Counted from the first letter of the stretch, positions 31,332 through 42,295 are shown. The stretch is 64,000 nucleotides of DNA from Tethya wilhelma (GCA_964030475.1 CAXIPT010000011.1:2057780-2121779), one strand, 5' to 3'. The notes: a model not told the origin generated them from the letters alone. A program made the numbers and translations.

Positions 31332-33176
31332 ATGATGCTACTTCACAACACAACAGCTGCATTGATGTTTCTTACTTTCATTACTATAATCTGTCCTAAG
31401 AATGTATTGAGTTTGAATAACAATGACAATGGATCAGTTTCCAGTGACTACCAGGAGACTAGTAGTGAAATACATTGCCCACCATGGAGTGAACTCACAG
31501 CCAACAATACTTGTCAATGTACTAAAACAGCAAAACATGAAATAGGAAAGAAACATACACTAAAACTGTGGTGCATTGACAAAATAGTTTCACTACCATA
31601 CTGCTATGGTCTGTCTTATATTAACAAATCCAACAAAACTGTCGAAGGATTTTGTAAGTTCAGGTGTGCTGCACCATCAAGAGATCCTGGAAGGTATATA
31701 TTTACTGGTTTTCAACGATATCAAATCACAGCACCAACTAAAAACATGAGTGACTTCAATGAGAATGAATGTAAAAGCCTGAGATTAAACAGAACTGGTC
31801 AGATGTGTGGCAGTTGTGTGAAAGGATTTTCTCCTCCTGTCTACTCTTACAGCTGGGCCTGTGTCAACTGTACTGACTACAAGTACAACTGGATAAAGTA
31901 CATTTCTGTTGCTTATCTCCCACTGACAGTCTTCTTTATAATTGTTACTACATTTAGAATTTCAGCAGCTTCAGGAGTGATGAATGGGTTTGTTCTATCA
32001 AGCCAAATTCTGACATCACCATCCACGATTGAATATTATATGACAGGCAATCAGTTATCAACCACTGCTAAGGCAATAGCTACATTTTATGGCATATGGA
32101 ACCTTGACTTCTTTCGTGCTCTCTACTCTCCATTTTGTCTTCATCCAAACATCACTGCTATTCAGACTAGAGCTCTTGACTATGCTATTGCTGTCTACCC
32201 ACTACTGCTGGTTATCATCACATACATCTTTGCCATTTTGCACTATCGCTATCCTAGAGTTGTATTGCTATGGAGACCATTTTACAAGTGTTTTAGGTTT
32301 ATCCGTAATGAATGGGACATAAAGAATACCCTCATTGGAGCATTTGCTACATTTATTCTCCTTTCTTATGTAAAAATTCTCAATATTTCACTAGATCTCC
32401 TAATGCCTACTACTCTGTATGACATGAGAGGAGACCCTCTCAACCAGCGTTATCTCAGTATGGATGGAAAAGTGGAATACTTTGGTAGAGAGCACCTTCC
32501 TTATGGTGTGTTGGCTCTAGTGATGCTCCTCTTGTTCAACATCCTCCCTCTGATGTTGCTGTGTCTTTTCCCCTGTCGATGCTTTCATAGGTGTCTTAAT
32601 TACTTCAACATTCAGCGAGAGACTTTGAGGGAATTCATGGCTGTATTCCAAGGACAGTTCAAAGACGAACCTCGTGACTACCGATACTTCTCAGCCTTCT
32701 ATCTCCTACTTAGGATCTTTAACTTACTGTTGCTAATGGTGGGTAAGGGAATAGTATGCTTTCAGTTTAATGCAATACTTTTTGCTTTAGCAACAGTTAT
32801 TGTAGCCATCTTTAAACCATACAGAAAATGGATTTATAACTATATTGACATACTGCTCATGACTATACTAACATTTACTTTTATTGGGCCACCTTCATAT
32901 TCTTTGGTAATATTCTACGGTGAAGAACGACAACCTCTTTCAATATACAAGAAAATATGGACTGTTATAATTTCACTCCATCCCCTATATTATATCTGTA
33001 TGCTAGTATACACTCTCTGTCCAGTGCAAACAGTAAAAGGATGTGCTTCACACTTGTTGATTCGTGTGTACAAGTCGATATCAAGAAGAAAAACTTTAGA
33101 ACAAGAGCATCTTCTGTCATACCGCTTTGACCATAATATGGATGAGTACCCTCCTCTTATTTTCCCAACTAATTGA
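31332..33176 (+). CDS. Multipass membrane protein of the Cys-rich array family, gene 1 (614 aa)
   Basis: Intronless ORF. A signal peptide (MMLLHNTTAALMFLTFITII) precedes a Cys-rich ectodomain with sequons (CPPWSELTANNTCQC, GFCKFRC, NRTGQMCGSC, WACVNC). About nine hydrophobic segments follow from residue about 195, with WNLDFF, ATFILLSYVKILNIS, REHLPYGVLALVMLLL, DYRYFSAFYLLLRIF and VAIFKPYRKW. It ends EYPPLIFPTN. The region of residues about 215-256 is almost identical to gene 2, while the C-terminal half and 3' flank are almost identical to gene 3, so the gene is a mosaic. A one-residue insertion (FDHNMDEY) is unique to it. The core matches that of the 1623-residue protein at 19291. Function unknown; a surface receptor or transporter-like protein is inference. 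Confidence 0.92.
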   Translation: MMLLHNTTAALMFLTFITIICPKNVLSLNNNDNGSVSSDYQETSSEIHCPPWSELTANNTCQCTKTAKHEIGKKHTLKLWCIDKIVSLPYCYGLSYINKSNKTVEGFCKFRCAAPSRDPGRYIFTGFQRYQITAPTKNMSDFNENECKSLRLNRTGQMCGSCVKGFSPPVYSYSWACVNCTDYKYNWIKYISVAYLPLTVFFIIVTTFRISAASGVMNGFVLSSQILTSPSTIEYYMTGNQLSTTAKAIATFYGIWNLDFFRALYSPFCLHPNITAIQTRALDYAIAVYPLLLVIITYIFAILHYRYPRVVLLWRPFYKCFRFIRNEWDIKNTLIGAFATFILLSYVKILNISLDLLMPTTLYDMRGDPLNQRYLSMDGKVEYFGREHLPYGVLALVMLLLFNILPLMLLCLFPCRCFHRCLNYFNIQRETLREFMAVFQGQFKDEPRDYRYFSAFYLLLRIFNLLLLMVGKGIVCFQFNAILFALATVIVAIFKPYRKWIYNYIDILLMTILTFTFIGPPSYSLVIFYGEERQPLSIYKKIWTVIISLHPLYYICMLVYTLCPVQTVKGCASHLLIRVYKSISRRKTLEQEHLLSYRFDHNMDEYPPLIFPTN

Positions 33177-33228
33177 TTTATTTTTGGTATAATTGTGTGG
33201 CATAAACGACAAAACAGTTGACAATTAA

Positions 33229-33505
33229 AGGAACTGTGTCACTATATAAGCGGTGTTTTGTTGCTAAAAATAAAAATAATGACGTTTTGTGACGTTTTTT
33301 GTTGATACGCGGGTACCACGTCCGGGAACGTTTGCATACTACTCCGTGTATTGCGCATTTTGCTTTTACTCGCGTAATAGTACTACGTGGTCAGCTGTTA
33401 TTACAAGCCTAAGTAGCTCGCGTAATGCGCACTTAATACTGTAAGGTTTCTGTTTACAACCCATTTATAGTAACAAAACACCGCTTATATAGTGACACAG
33501 TTCCT
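33229..33505. mobile_element. TTAA-flanked MITE (piggyBac-type target)
   Basis: A 277-bp element with perfect terminal inverted repeats of about 34 bp beginning AGGAACTGTGTCACTATATA. It is flanked by TTAA at 33225-33228 and 33506-33509. The homologous 3' flank of array gene 3 has one TTAA and no insert (ACAATTAAAGATATAAAATA, near 42101), which is an empty site. TTAA duplication is typical of piggyBac-family transposition. It has no coding capacity. Confidence 0.9.
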
Positions 33506-33676
33506 TTAAAGATATAAAATAAGTCACTATGTTAAAGTTGCAATGATAAAAATTTTATTCCTTATCAATCAGAAGTACACGTAGTAACTTAAATTTTGTG
33601 GGAATTAAAGCAAAAAAAATTGAGAGGCTTGTGAGGCAGTAAGCATCGAAAGAGCGCTACTATCCTGAACAATCTA

Positions 33677-35117
33677 TAGTTGGTAGAAAATCACTATTTT
33701 TATGCTTTTTAAATAGCTATTTAAATTGTATGCCACATCTTCCTATTAAGGCATGATCATCCACGGGGGCTGCTTGAGTTTGCAGACTATATCGAAGCTC
33801 CAAAGCTGTTTCTAAGTGACCATACAATATCTACTGATAGAAGCAAATAATTTCTACACATATATATATACAAAATATTATTAATATATCCGTAGGTGGT
33901 CTAAGAGCACAATGAGCTGAACAAACTGTCACTTACAAACACACCAATGAGTATAATTATGGCTTATAGCCTAAAGTATATGACTCATGATGTGTGCATG
34001 TATGATGCTAAAATACACCAGCTTCACCAGCTAGCATATGTGACCGAATTTTGGAAAACCGACCAGATGTAGTAATATGCGAATTTTGAGATAGCGCTTG
34101 CATTGTAATCTACGTCATTGTAGCTAGCTATTTTCCAAATTTGAAGCGGCTAGGCGCTATAGTTTTGGAGATATGAGCTCAAATATACCGACCGTTCATT
34201 CCAATTTTACTCGCTAAAATCGTAAGCGAATACGTTGCTAAGCGTATGTACACAAACTCCGTTTACTATCCGTGTTACAAACAATTTATGTTTGTGGTAC
34301 AATTTTAGTGTAGTATCAGAATATGCATGAAGTTAGTTGAAGCGCTAGTTAAAACTTACTTTATGAGCCTTTTTAAAGACACAGAAGACCAGGGAGCCTT
34401 CCAGGAGGATTCACTAAGAAAGTAAGTAAGTCTACTAAGTAGAATAATGTAGCGGGTGGGCTGTAACTAGAGTAACTAAGCTATAAATGGCGCAGAAATA
34501 AGCGCCCAATATTAATGCATGCATCTATAGCTATTCTAACTGTAGGAAACAGTTAAGCTAATACTTATTGCCCATAATAAGAAGCGCTTAGCTTCTTTCC
34601 CCCACAAAATTCACTGCAAATTTATTATACACATTGTACAATACATTCATTCATTATTATGCATAGATAAACAGCTCCTGGCATAGCCCAGCGATTCTGC
34701 AACACTGTGGGCCATCTTCTGATCATCTGGAAGAGATTTCATTCTGCTAGAAGTGTTTAGTTCATGAACAATGCATTGTTTTTTGTTGCACATTAAATAT
34801 GCAAGATTATAATGAGATGCACAGCAGCAGCTGCATCATGTACTTATTAATCAATGAACATGGCAACGCATCCCGTGTACTAACGGGAGAGAAGCTAGCC
34901 ATGGCTGACATAGCTGCATTCAAGCGCTCATATCTCAGCAATAGAAGCAGCCCCACCCGTAAAATTACGTCTGCAGCTCGCCAAGGTGTGCCCCTCCCCA
35001 TTGGTGCAAAAAAATTAATTTCGCGCGCGCGTCGCGAATTACACTACAATCGCCGATTACTACAAATAAAGTTTTACTACATCTGGTCGGTTTTCCAAAA
35101 TTGGGTCACATATATAC
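33677..35117. mobile_element. Inserted block containing a 1072-bp TA-flanked inverted-repeat element
   Basis: Relative to the flank of array gene 3 (ACAATC at 42296-42301 continuing directly into CACCACCACC), the gene 1 flank has about 1.4 kb between two ACAATC copies. Most of it is 34039-35110, with terminal inverted repeats of about 37 bp starting TGTGACC[GC]AATTTTGG (one mismatch) and TA on both sides, as for Tc1/mariner-like elements. A 113-codon open frame at 34799-35140 crosses the right end and is not convincing as a transposase. The remaining 33677-34038 is of unknown origin. Confidence 0.75.
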
Positions 35118-35395
35118 AATCCACCACCACCACTGGCTAGTTTGACTATGACTCTGCCTTCCAACCCTTAGGTAAGCGATTCGAGTCCCTCCAGTGCCAC
35201 AGGTATTTATTTCTTTCCCATTTTCTCTTTCCAGCTCTGCCTAGGAGTTGACTCAGAATTTCACTGCATCCTTCGGAGGGGATGTAAAGCCGTCGGTCCC
35301 AGGTGACCTGCATTCATTAGCTTTAGGCTATTTGCAGGCCCTCGTTTACAGGAAAGGGGGGTGTTGCCAAGGTGCTTCTATTTGGTATGTACAGT
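35113..35395 (+). mobile_element. SINE-like repeat with tRNA-type promoter, copy 1
   Basis: Starts CCACCACCACTGGCTAG and contains GATTCGAGTCC (degenerate B-box) followed by CCAGTGCCACAGG, then a shared body ending GCAGGCCCTCGTTTACAGG. Copies occur at 42296-42565 and, shorter, at 38958-39130. An A-box-like TGGCTAGTTTGA lies about 45 bp before the B-box. A tRNA-derived SINE is my interpretation. Confidence 0.5.
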
Positions 35396-35584
35396 TACAC
35401 ATTACATTCTTACTAATTCACAATTACAGTAGAAATTTGTGCTTTCATTCATTATTGTCAGATGTTTCTGATGCTAAGTGATATAACTATATCATGTGAA
35501 TTAGAACAGAATTCTATTCAAAAAAATAGAAAACTACGCATGGTGTATAATAGTATAGGACTACCATTAACAGAATCCACACAA

Positions 35585-35935
35585 ACATTGGTTGCTACCG
35601 CACATAAACTCAATACTTGTAAATGTACCAAAACTGCAAAACACGAAGTGGGAAAGAAGCCTACACAAAAACTTTCCGTGTTGTCACACACTTACAGCAA
35701 CCCAGTCAGGCAATTATGTATGGTTTGATGGTGTAGCATTAACCATAAGAACCCACATGACACTGTCTGTGTGGACAAATTGAACAATTAGAAGCAACAA
35801 TCTCACAATTTGAAGGAGAGTTACTGTACCACAATAATTATGATTGTTATAACATGATGTTTCTGAACCAGACCATAACATTGGTTGTTTCGGATTTCAT
35901 TGCTATAGTCTACAATAAGAATGTTCTATATTAAA
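35585..35935 (+). pseudogene. Decayed 5' fragments of an array gene
   Basis: A stretch reading NTCKCTKTAKHEVGKK (35612-35660) is clearly derived from the ectodomain of the array genes (NTCQCTKTAKHEIGKK) but soon breaks. A block with GGACAAATTGAACAATTAG and a signal-peptide-like ATGATGTTTCTGAACCAG at 35854 follows. It is upstream of gene 2 and matches relics at 42790-43150 and 43826-44240. Confidence 0.65.
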
Positions 35936-35968
35936 ATTGGTGACACTTAATCAGTTTCTATGCAGCTA

Positions 35969-36200
35969 CCATATAGCGGGAAATTTTCGCATGTCCAAAT
36001 TTTCACGATAAAGCATGTAGGAACGCTAGTTCGTTTTTTCGCGGTTCAAATTTTCGTGGATTCTACATCCAGCAATGACGTATGTGCACAAGCGCTATTC
36101 GAGTCATGTGATCAAATTTTCGGGGTTCTTTTTTTACGGTCAGATCGCCATTGCGAAAATCGTGAAAATTTGAACCCTGCGAAAATTTCCCGCTATATGG
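35969..36200. mobile_element. CCGTATAGC-family MITE (CCATATAGC variant)
   Basis: 232 bp, perfect terminal inverted repeats beginning CCATATAGCGGGAAATTTTC, flanked by TA. Both ends share the same third-base change from the family's usual CCG. Confidence 0.85.
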
Positions 36201-36498
36201 TATCAAGATCTAAAATGTTTACCGACAATATCATTAATAGAACTTGTGATGTACTAAAATAGTAAAAATGAAATGGGAGTGTTGACACATGTTTATGGAA
36301 ACCTCAGAAGATGTAATACCCTGGCTAATGAAAGAATAACAACTAAATAAACGTATATCATTTGAGGATGTAGATTTAACACTAACAAAATCCACATAGT
36401 TGCCACTGAGAGCGTGCATAAATTCAACAATCAAAAGGAATGGTCAAAATTTAAATAAAAGCTACTGCACCATGTTAATGACTGACAGTTGCATGACC

Positions 36499-38337
36499 AT
36501 GTTTCGGTACGAGATCATGACCTTGGTGTTTCTGATTTTTTTCTCAATAATCTGTCATAAAAATGTACTAAGTTTGACAAAAGATGGCAATGGATCAGTT
36601 TCCAGTGACTATCAGGAGTCTAGTAGTGAAATGGATTGTCCACCATGGAGTGAACTCACAGCCAACAATACTTGTCAATGTACTAAAATGGCTAAACATG
36701 AAGCAGGAAACAGGCACAAACTAAAACTGTGGTGCTTTAACAACAATGCTTCACTGCCATACTGCTATTGTCTGTCCTATAGTAAGAAATTCAACAAAAC
36801 TGTGGAAGGATTTTGCAAATTTAGGTGTGATGTACCAGTAAGTGATCCTCAGGGAAGGAAATTATCTACTGGCTTTTATCGATATCAAATCACAGCACCA
36901 ACTAAAAACATGAGTGACTTCAATGAGAATGAATGTAGCAGTCTGGGACTGAACAGAACTGGTCAGATGTGTGGCAGTTGTGTGAAGGGATTTGCTCCTC
37001 CTGTCTACTCTTATAGCTGGGCCTGTGTCAACTGTACTGACTACAAGTACAACTGGATAAAGTACATTGCTGTTGCTTACCTCCCACTGACAGTCTTCTT
37101 CATAATTGTTACTACATTTAGAATTTCAGTAGCTTCAGGAGTGATGAACGGGTTTGTTCTTTCAAGCCAAATTCTGACATCACCATCCACTATTGAATAT
37201 TATATGACAGGCAATCAGTTATCAACCACTGCTAAGGCAATAGCTACATTTTATGGCTTATGGAACCTTGACTTTTTTCGTGCTCTCTACCTTCCATTTT
37301 GTCTTCATCCAAACATGACTGCTATTCAGACTAGAGCTCTTGACTATGCTATTGCTGTCTACCCTCTACTGCTGGTTATCATCACATACATCTTTGCTAG
37401 TTTGCACTATCGCTATCCTAGAGTTGTGTTCCTATGCAGACCATTTTACGAGTGTTTTAGGTGTATTCGTAATGAATGGGACATAAAGAACACCCTCGTT
37501 GGAGCATTTGCTACATTTATTCTACTTTCATATGTGAAGATTCTTAATATTTCAATTGATCTCCTAATGCCTACTACCCTGTATGACATGAAAGGAGATC
37601 CTCTCAACCAGACATATCTCAGTATGGATGGAACAGTAGAATACTTTGGTAGAGAGCACCTTCCCTATGGTATGTTGGCTCTAGTGATGCTCTTCCTGTT
37701 CAACATCCTCCCTCTGATGTTGCTGTGTCTTTTCCCCTGTCGATGCTTTCATAGGTGTCTTAATTGCTTTAACATTCAGCGAGAGACTTTGAGGGAATTC
37801 ATGGCTGTGTTCCAAGGAGTATTCAAAGATGAACCTCGAGACTACAGATACTTCTCAGCCTTCTATCTCCTACTCAGGATCTTTAATCTATCGTTGCCAC
37901 TAGTATGTAAGGGAATGAAATGGCTTCAGTTTAACATCTTACTTTTTGCTCTAGCAACAGTTACTGTAGCCATCTTCAAACCATACAGGAAATGGATTCA
38001 TAACTATATTGACATACTGCTCATGACTATAGTAACAATTATATCTTTTGGTCCACCTTCATATTTTTTGGCAGAATACTATGGTGAACAGAAACAATTT
38101 CTTTCAATATGGAGTAAAATAGTGGCTGCTATCATTTTACTCCATCTCCTATATGGTATTTTAATGCTAGTATATACTCTCTTTCCAGTGCAAACAGCAA
38201 AAGGATGTGCTTCTCACTTGTTGACTCGTGTGTACAAGTGGGTATCAAAAATGAAAACTTTTGAACAAGAGCATCTTTTACCATACCGCTTCGATCACAT
38301 GGATGAGTACCCCCCTCTAATTTACCTAACTAATTGA
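36499..38337 (+). CDS. Multipass membrane protein of the Cys-rich array family, gene 2 (612 aa)
   Basis: Intronless. I prefer the ATG at 36499 (MFRYEIMTLVFLIFFSII) over the first in-frame ATG at 36400, because it aligns with the starts of genes 4 and 5 and puts the hydrophobic signal peptide at the N-terminus. Ectodomain Cys pattern and membrane core follow the family: NRTGQMCGSCVKGFAPP, WNLDFFRALY, ATFILLSYVKILNIS, DYRYFSAFYLLLRIF. The C-terminal quarter is the most divergent of the set (SFGPPSYFLAEYYGEQKQF, ending PPLIYLTN). Its variable loop (EYYMTGNQLSTTAKAIATF) is shared with gene 1. Confidence 0.92.
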   Translation: MFRYEIMTLVFLIFFSIICHKNVLSLTKDGNGSVSSDYQESSSEMDCPPWSELTANNTCQCTKMAKHEAGNRHKLKLWCFNNNASLPYCYCLSYSKKFNKTVEGFCKFRCDVPVSDPQGRKLSTGFYRYQITAPTKNMSDFNENECSSLGLNRTGQMCGSCVKGFAPPVYSYSWACVNCTDYKYNWIKYIAVAYLPLTVFFIIVTTFRISVASGVMNGFVLSSQILTSPSTIEYYMTGNQLSTTAKAIATFYGLWNLDFFRALYLPFCLHPNMTAIQTRALDYAIAVYPLLLVIITYIFASLHYRYPRVVFLCRPFYECFRCIRNEWDIKNTLVGAFATFILLSYVKILNISIDLLMPTTLYDMKGDPLNQTYLSMDGTVEYFGREHLPYGMLALVMLFLFNILPLMLLCLFPCRCFHRCLNCFNIQRETLREFMAVFQGVFKDEPRDYRYFSAFYLLLRIFNLSLPLVCKGMKWLQFNILLFALATVTVAIFKPYRKWIHNYIDILLMTIVTIISFGPPSYFLAEYYGEQKQFLSIWSKIVAAIILLHLLYGILMLVYTLFPVQTAKGCASHLLTRVYKWVSKMKTFEQEHLLPYRFDHMDEYPPLIYLTN

Positions 38338-38957
38338 TTTATGGTTTGCATTGTGTCAAGTTAAACACATTAGTAATATATGGTTAACATTTACAATGGA
38401 CAAATATTTCTCATAATTTCTATACTTATTGATGTATTGAATTATTGAAGCATTCAAGGATTAGTTAAATTTAATATTTATGGAACGGTAATACTATATT
38501 TGAGGCTCGTGCAGAATTGCCTGGAATTTTCATATAGTAAAACTTTCACTGCATGATTGGCAATGATCCAGAAAAAATACTCTTCTAAAATTTCAAAGTC
38601 TATAATGAAGTATAAAATCCACATAATTACCAATATTGAATATAGGTACACTTGTGATATTTAGTTTGTTTAGTTCAAAAACAACAAAATTATATGTACT
38701 ACAGTCACAATTGCAAAAAAAATTGAGTGTCCTTCGGTATTGTCAGAGGATTATGGCTTAAAATGAGCACTGTAACGTGTGATATGGAACAGAACCTCAA
38801 TCTGGTAATAGCATACTAAACCAAAACCTATACATCTACTACTCTGCAGTAATAATTTTGTGCTAATGCTTGCCAAATTTTGCTTTGGAGGGTTGTGAAT
38901 GATTATCAGATCAAGATTACAATTGACACAACACATAACTGTTTATGAACAAGAACA
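38338..38957. other. Intergenic sequence, no gene seen
   Basis: AT-rich 3' flank of gene 2, not obviously homologous to the 3' flanks of genes 1 and 3. Confidence 0.5.
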
Positions 38958-39130
38958 TTTGGTGGCCTGGTGGCTCATTCAACAATGATCCTGACTGCCA
39001 ACCCATGGGTAGGCGGTTCGAGTCCATCTACTGTCACAGGTATTTGTTTCTCATTTTCTCCTTTGAGCTCTGTCTATGAGTTGATTCAGCTCAGGCTTGT
39101 TCGCAGGCCTTTCCCTTAGAGCGTGTATTT
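38958..39130 (+). mobile_element. SINE-like repeat with exact B-box, copy 2
   Basis: Contains GGTGGCTCATTCAAC and an exact RNA polymerase III B-box GGTTCGAGTCC at 39015-39025, followed by the shared CACAGGTATTTGTTTCT body. A related tail (GAACCCCTAGGCTATTTGCAG) lies at about 39450-39490. It is related to copies at 35113 and 42296. Confidence 0.5.
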
Positions 39131-39582
39131 TTATATTTCACGATTTGCAACAGTTAAGTTGGGAAGGCGAGGTAAAATTTCACATTTGAAAAATAACAGA
39201 AAAGTAAAACCATAATTAGTGAGCATAAATGAAGACGTATAGTCCAACATTAAGTGTGTGCATGTGATCTGACAGCAAGAGTATTAATTCAGCCAAGTCT
39301 TGTCTTGTCTAATAGAGCAAAAAAAAAAGTATTTTTGAAGGCACACCTAACGTAGAGAAGTCCTATATACCAGACATTCCTTTCTTTTCTTCTCACACAT
39401 ACTTTGTGGGAAGGGCTGAGAATGAGACTGACTCAGCTCTACCTAAAAAATGAGAACCCCTAGGCTATTTGCAGGTCCTCGTTATAGCCATAATTGTAGT
39501 AAACTTGAAGAAGCACTTAAATCATTAGCAATAAACCACCATAGATTTATGTGAAAGACAGAGAGCTAATAACCGTGTGTAG

Positions 39583-39668
39583 GTTAGAACATGATGCCTC
39601 AGTTTAACACCACATGCAGCTATCATACTAAGTTTGATAAACGATGTCAATAGATCAGTCTATGGGCA
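39583..39668 (+). pseudogene. Decayed start of an array gene
   Basis: GGTTAGAACATGATGCCTCAG and the following AAGTTTGATAAACGATGTCAA match the start and post-signal region of array genes, with the middle of the signal peptide deleted. No open frame continues. Confidence 0.55.
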
Positions 39669-40211
39669 TTCTGTATGAGGTGGATGCTGACATAGCTGCA
39701 GTAGAAGTAACAGTGCTCTACAACTTACTATAAATACACATTAATTGTACATGCTTTAATTATGCATCACATACATGTACTCAAGAGTTGATGTGTGCCT
39801 GCACTCGTGACAAAAATTTATACAGTTTGTGTTTAGAATAATAATGACACGATCACACATAATTACAATCACACAAATTCACAAAACAATCGCACAAATT
39901 TGGGCACAAGATAAATTTGTTTTCTTTCAGTATTGTCACATGGTTACAATACTTGTATATTCTAGTGCAATAACTATATCAAGCTTATCCAGTGCCAATT
40001 TTTGCCTTAGATAGACTTACATGGCTGATGGTTATGACTTGGGATTATTATAATTTATAAACAGTACATGGTGACCCTTCATGGTGTGTGATGTGCTTAT
40101 GGTAATCTTGATTATCTATAGCTCTTAAAGTAGTAGCGTTTGCTGCTAACACACTATATATGAATGATGGATATAATCATTGCATAGTCAAACTGAATTG
40201 TGAGTTAGAAC

Positions 40212-42056
40212 ATGATACTTCAGTTTAACACTACAGCTTTTATAGGCTCGATTTTCATTGCTATAATCTGTTCTAAAAATGCATTGTGTTTGACAAAAGA
40301 TATCAATGGATCAATTTCCAGTGACTATCAGGAGTCTAGTAGTGAAATAGATTGCCCACCATGGAGTGAACTCACAGCCAACAATACTTGTGTATGTACT
40401 ACAATGGCTAAACATGAAATGGGAAACAGGCACAAACTAAAACTGTGGTGCTTTGACAACATAGCTTCACTACCATACTGCTATGGTCTGTCTTATAGTA
40501 AGAAAATCAAGAAAACTCTGGAAGGATTTTGCAAATTCAGGTGTGCTGTAAGAGTGGGTGATCCTGGAAGGAAAATGTTTACTGGCTTTGATCGATATCA
40601 AATCACAGCACCAACTAAAAACATGAGCGAGTTTAATGAAAATGAATGTAGCAGTCTGAGATTGAACAGAACTGGTCAGATGTGTGGCAGTTGTGTGGAG
40701 GGATTTGCTCCTCCTGTCTATTCTTACAGCTGGGCTTGTGTCAACTGTACTGACTACAAGTACAACTGGATAAAGTACATTGCTATTGCTTATCTCCCAC
40801 TGACAGTCTTCTTCATAATTGTTATTACATTTCGGATTTCAGTAGCTTCAGGTTTGATGAATGGATTTGTTCTATCCAGCCAGATTTTGGTATCACCTTC
40901 CATGGTTGAATATTATCTGGTAAGCTATGATAATCGGTTCAGAGCCAGCACAAAGGCATTCACCACTTTCTATGGCATATGGAACCTTGACTTCTTTCGT
41001 GATGTATACCCTCCATTTTGTCTTCATCCAAACATCACTGCTATTCAGACTAGAGCTCTTGACTATGCTATTGCTGTCTACCCACTACTGCTGGTTATCA
41101 TCACATACATCTTTGCCACTTTGCACTATCACTATCCTACAGTTGTGTCACTATGGAGACCATTTTACAAGTGTTTTAGATGTATTCGTAATGAATGGGA
41201 CATAAAGAACACCCTCATTGGAGCATTTGCTACATTTATTCTCCTTTCATATGTGAAGATTCTTAATATTTCACTAGACCTGCTAATGCCTACTACTCTG
41301 TATGACATGAGAGGAGACCCTCTCAACCAGCGTTATCTCAGTATGGATGGAAAAGTGGAATACTTTGGTAGAGAGCACCTTCCCTATGGTGTGTTGGCTC
41401 TAGTGATGCTCCTCCTGTTCAACATCCTCCCTCTGATGTTGCTGTGTCTCTTCCCCTGCCGATGCTTTCATAGGTGTCTCAATTACTTCAACATTCAGAG
41501 GGAGACTTTGAGGGAATTCATGGCTGTATTCCAAGGACAGTTCAAAGACGAACCTCGTGACTACCGATACTTCTCAGCCTTCTATCTCCTACTTAGGATC
41601 TTTAACTTACTGTTGCTAATGGTGGGTAAGGGAATAGTATGCTTTCAGTTTAATGCAATACTTTTCGCTTTAGCAACAGTTATTGTGGCCATCTTTAAAC
41701 CATACAGAAAATGGATTTATAACTATATTGACATACTGCTCATGACTATACTAACATTTACTTTTATTGGGCCACCTTCATATTCTTTGGCAATATTCTA
41801 TGGTGAAGAACGACAACTTCTTTCAATATACAAGAAAATATGGACTGTTATAATTTCACTCCATCCCCTATATTATATCTGTATGCTAGTATACACTCTC
41901 TGTCCAGTGCAAACAGTAAAAGGATGTGCTTCACACTTGTTGATTCGTGTGTACAAGTTGATAACAAGAAGAAAAACTTTAGAACAAGAGCATCTTCTGT
42001 CATACCGCTTTGACCATATGGATGAGTACCCTCCTCTTATTTTCCCAACTAATTGA
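40212..42056 (+). CDS. Multipass membrane protein of the Cys-rich array family, gene 3 (614 aa)
   Basis: Intronless ORF with signal peptide (FNTTAFIGSIFIAIICSKN), Cys-rich ectodomain (CPPWSELTANNTCVC, GFCKFRC, NRTGQMCGSCVEGF) and the family's membrane core. Its variable loop (YYLVSYDNRFRASTKAFTTF) differs from genes 1 and 2. From about residue 310 to the stop, and into the 3' flank, it is nearly identical to gene 1. The ATG context TTAGAACATGAT is the same as at genes 1 and 6. It lacks the GAACAATCA block seen upstream of most others. Function unknown. Confidence 0.92.
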   Translation: MILQFNTTAFIGSIFIAIICSKNALCLTKDINGSISSDYQESSSEIDCPPWSELTANNTCVCTTMAKHEMGNRHKLKLWCFDNIASLPYCYGLSYSKKIKKTLEGFCKFRCAVRVGDPGRKMFTGFDRYQITAPTKNMSEFNENECSSLRLNRTGQMCGSCVEGFAPPVYSYSWACVNCTDYKYNWIKYIAIAYLPLTVFFIIVITFRISVASGLMNGFVLSSQILVSPSMVEYYLVSYDNRFRASTKAFTTFYGIWNLDFFRDVYPPFCLHPNITAIQTRALDYAIAVYPLLLVIITYIFATLHYHYPTVVSLWRPFYKCFRCIRNEWDIKNTLIGAFATFILLSYVKILNISLDLLMPTTLYDMRGDPLNQRYLSMDGKVEYFGREHLPYGVLALVMLLLFNILPLMLLCLFPCRCFHRCLNYFNIQRETLREFMAVFQGQFKDEPRDYRYFSAFYLLLRIFNLLLLMVGKGIVCFQFNAILFALATVIVAIFKPYRKWIYNYIDILLMTILTFTFIGPPSYSLAIFYGEERQLLSIYKKIWTVIISLHPLYYICMLVYTLCPVQTVKGCASHLLIRVYKLITRRKTLEQEHLLSYRFDHMDEYPPLIFPTN

Positions 42057-42295
42057 TTTATTTTTGGTACAATTGCGGGCATAAACGAAAAAACAGTTGA
42101 CAATTAAAGATATAAAATAAGTCACTATGTTAAAGTTGCAATGATAAAAATTTAAATTTTAAAAAAAAATTTTAAAAATTTAATAAAAATTTTATTCCTT
42201 ATCCATCAGAAGTACACGTAGTAACTTAAATTTTAAAGCAAAAAAAATTGAGAGGCTCGTGAGGCAGTAAGCATCAAAAGAGCGCTACTATCCTG

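Noticed and set aside
34799..35140. 113-codon plus-strand open frame as a possible transposase
   Set aside because: It crosses the terminal inverted repeat of the 34039-35110 element and shows no DDE or DNA-binding motif that I can recognise.
36400..36498. Upstream in-frame start for array gene 2 (and 56787 for gene 5)
   Set aside because: The extra residues come from the conserved 5' block and would bury the signal peptide; other family members start at the later ATG.
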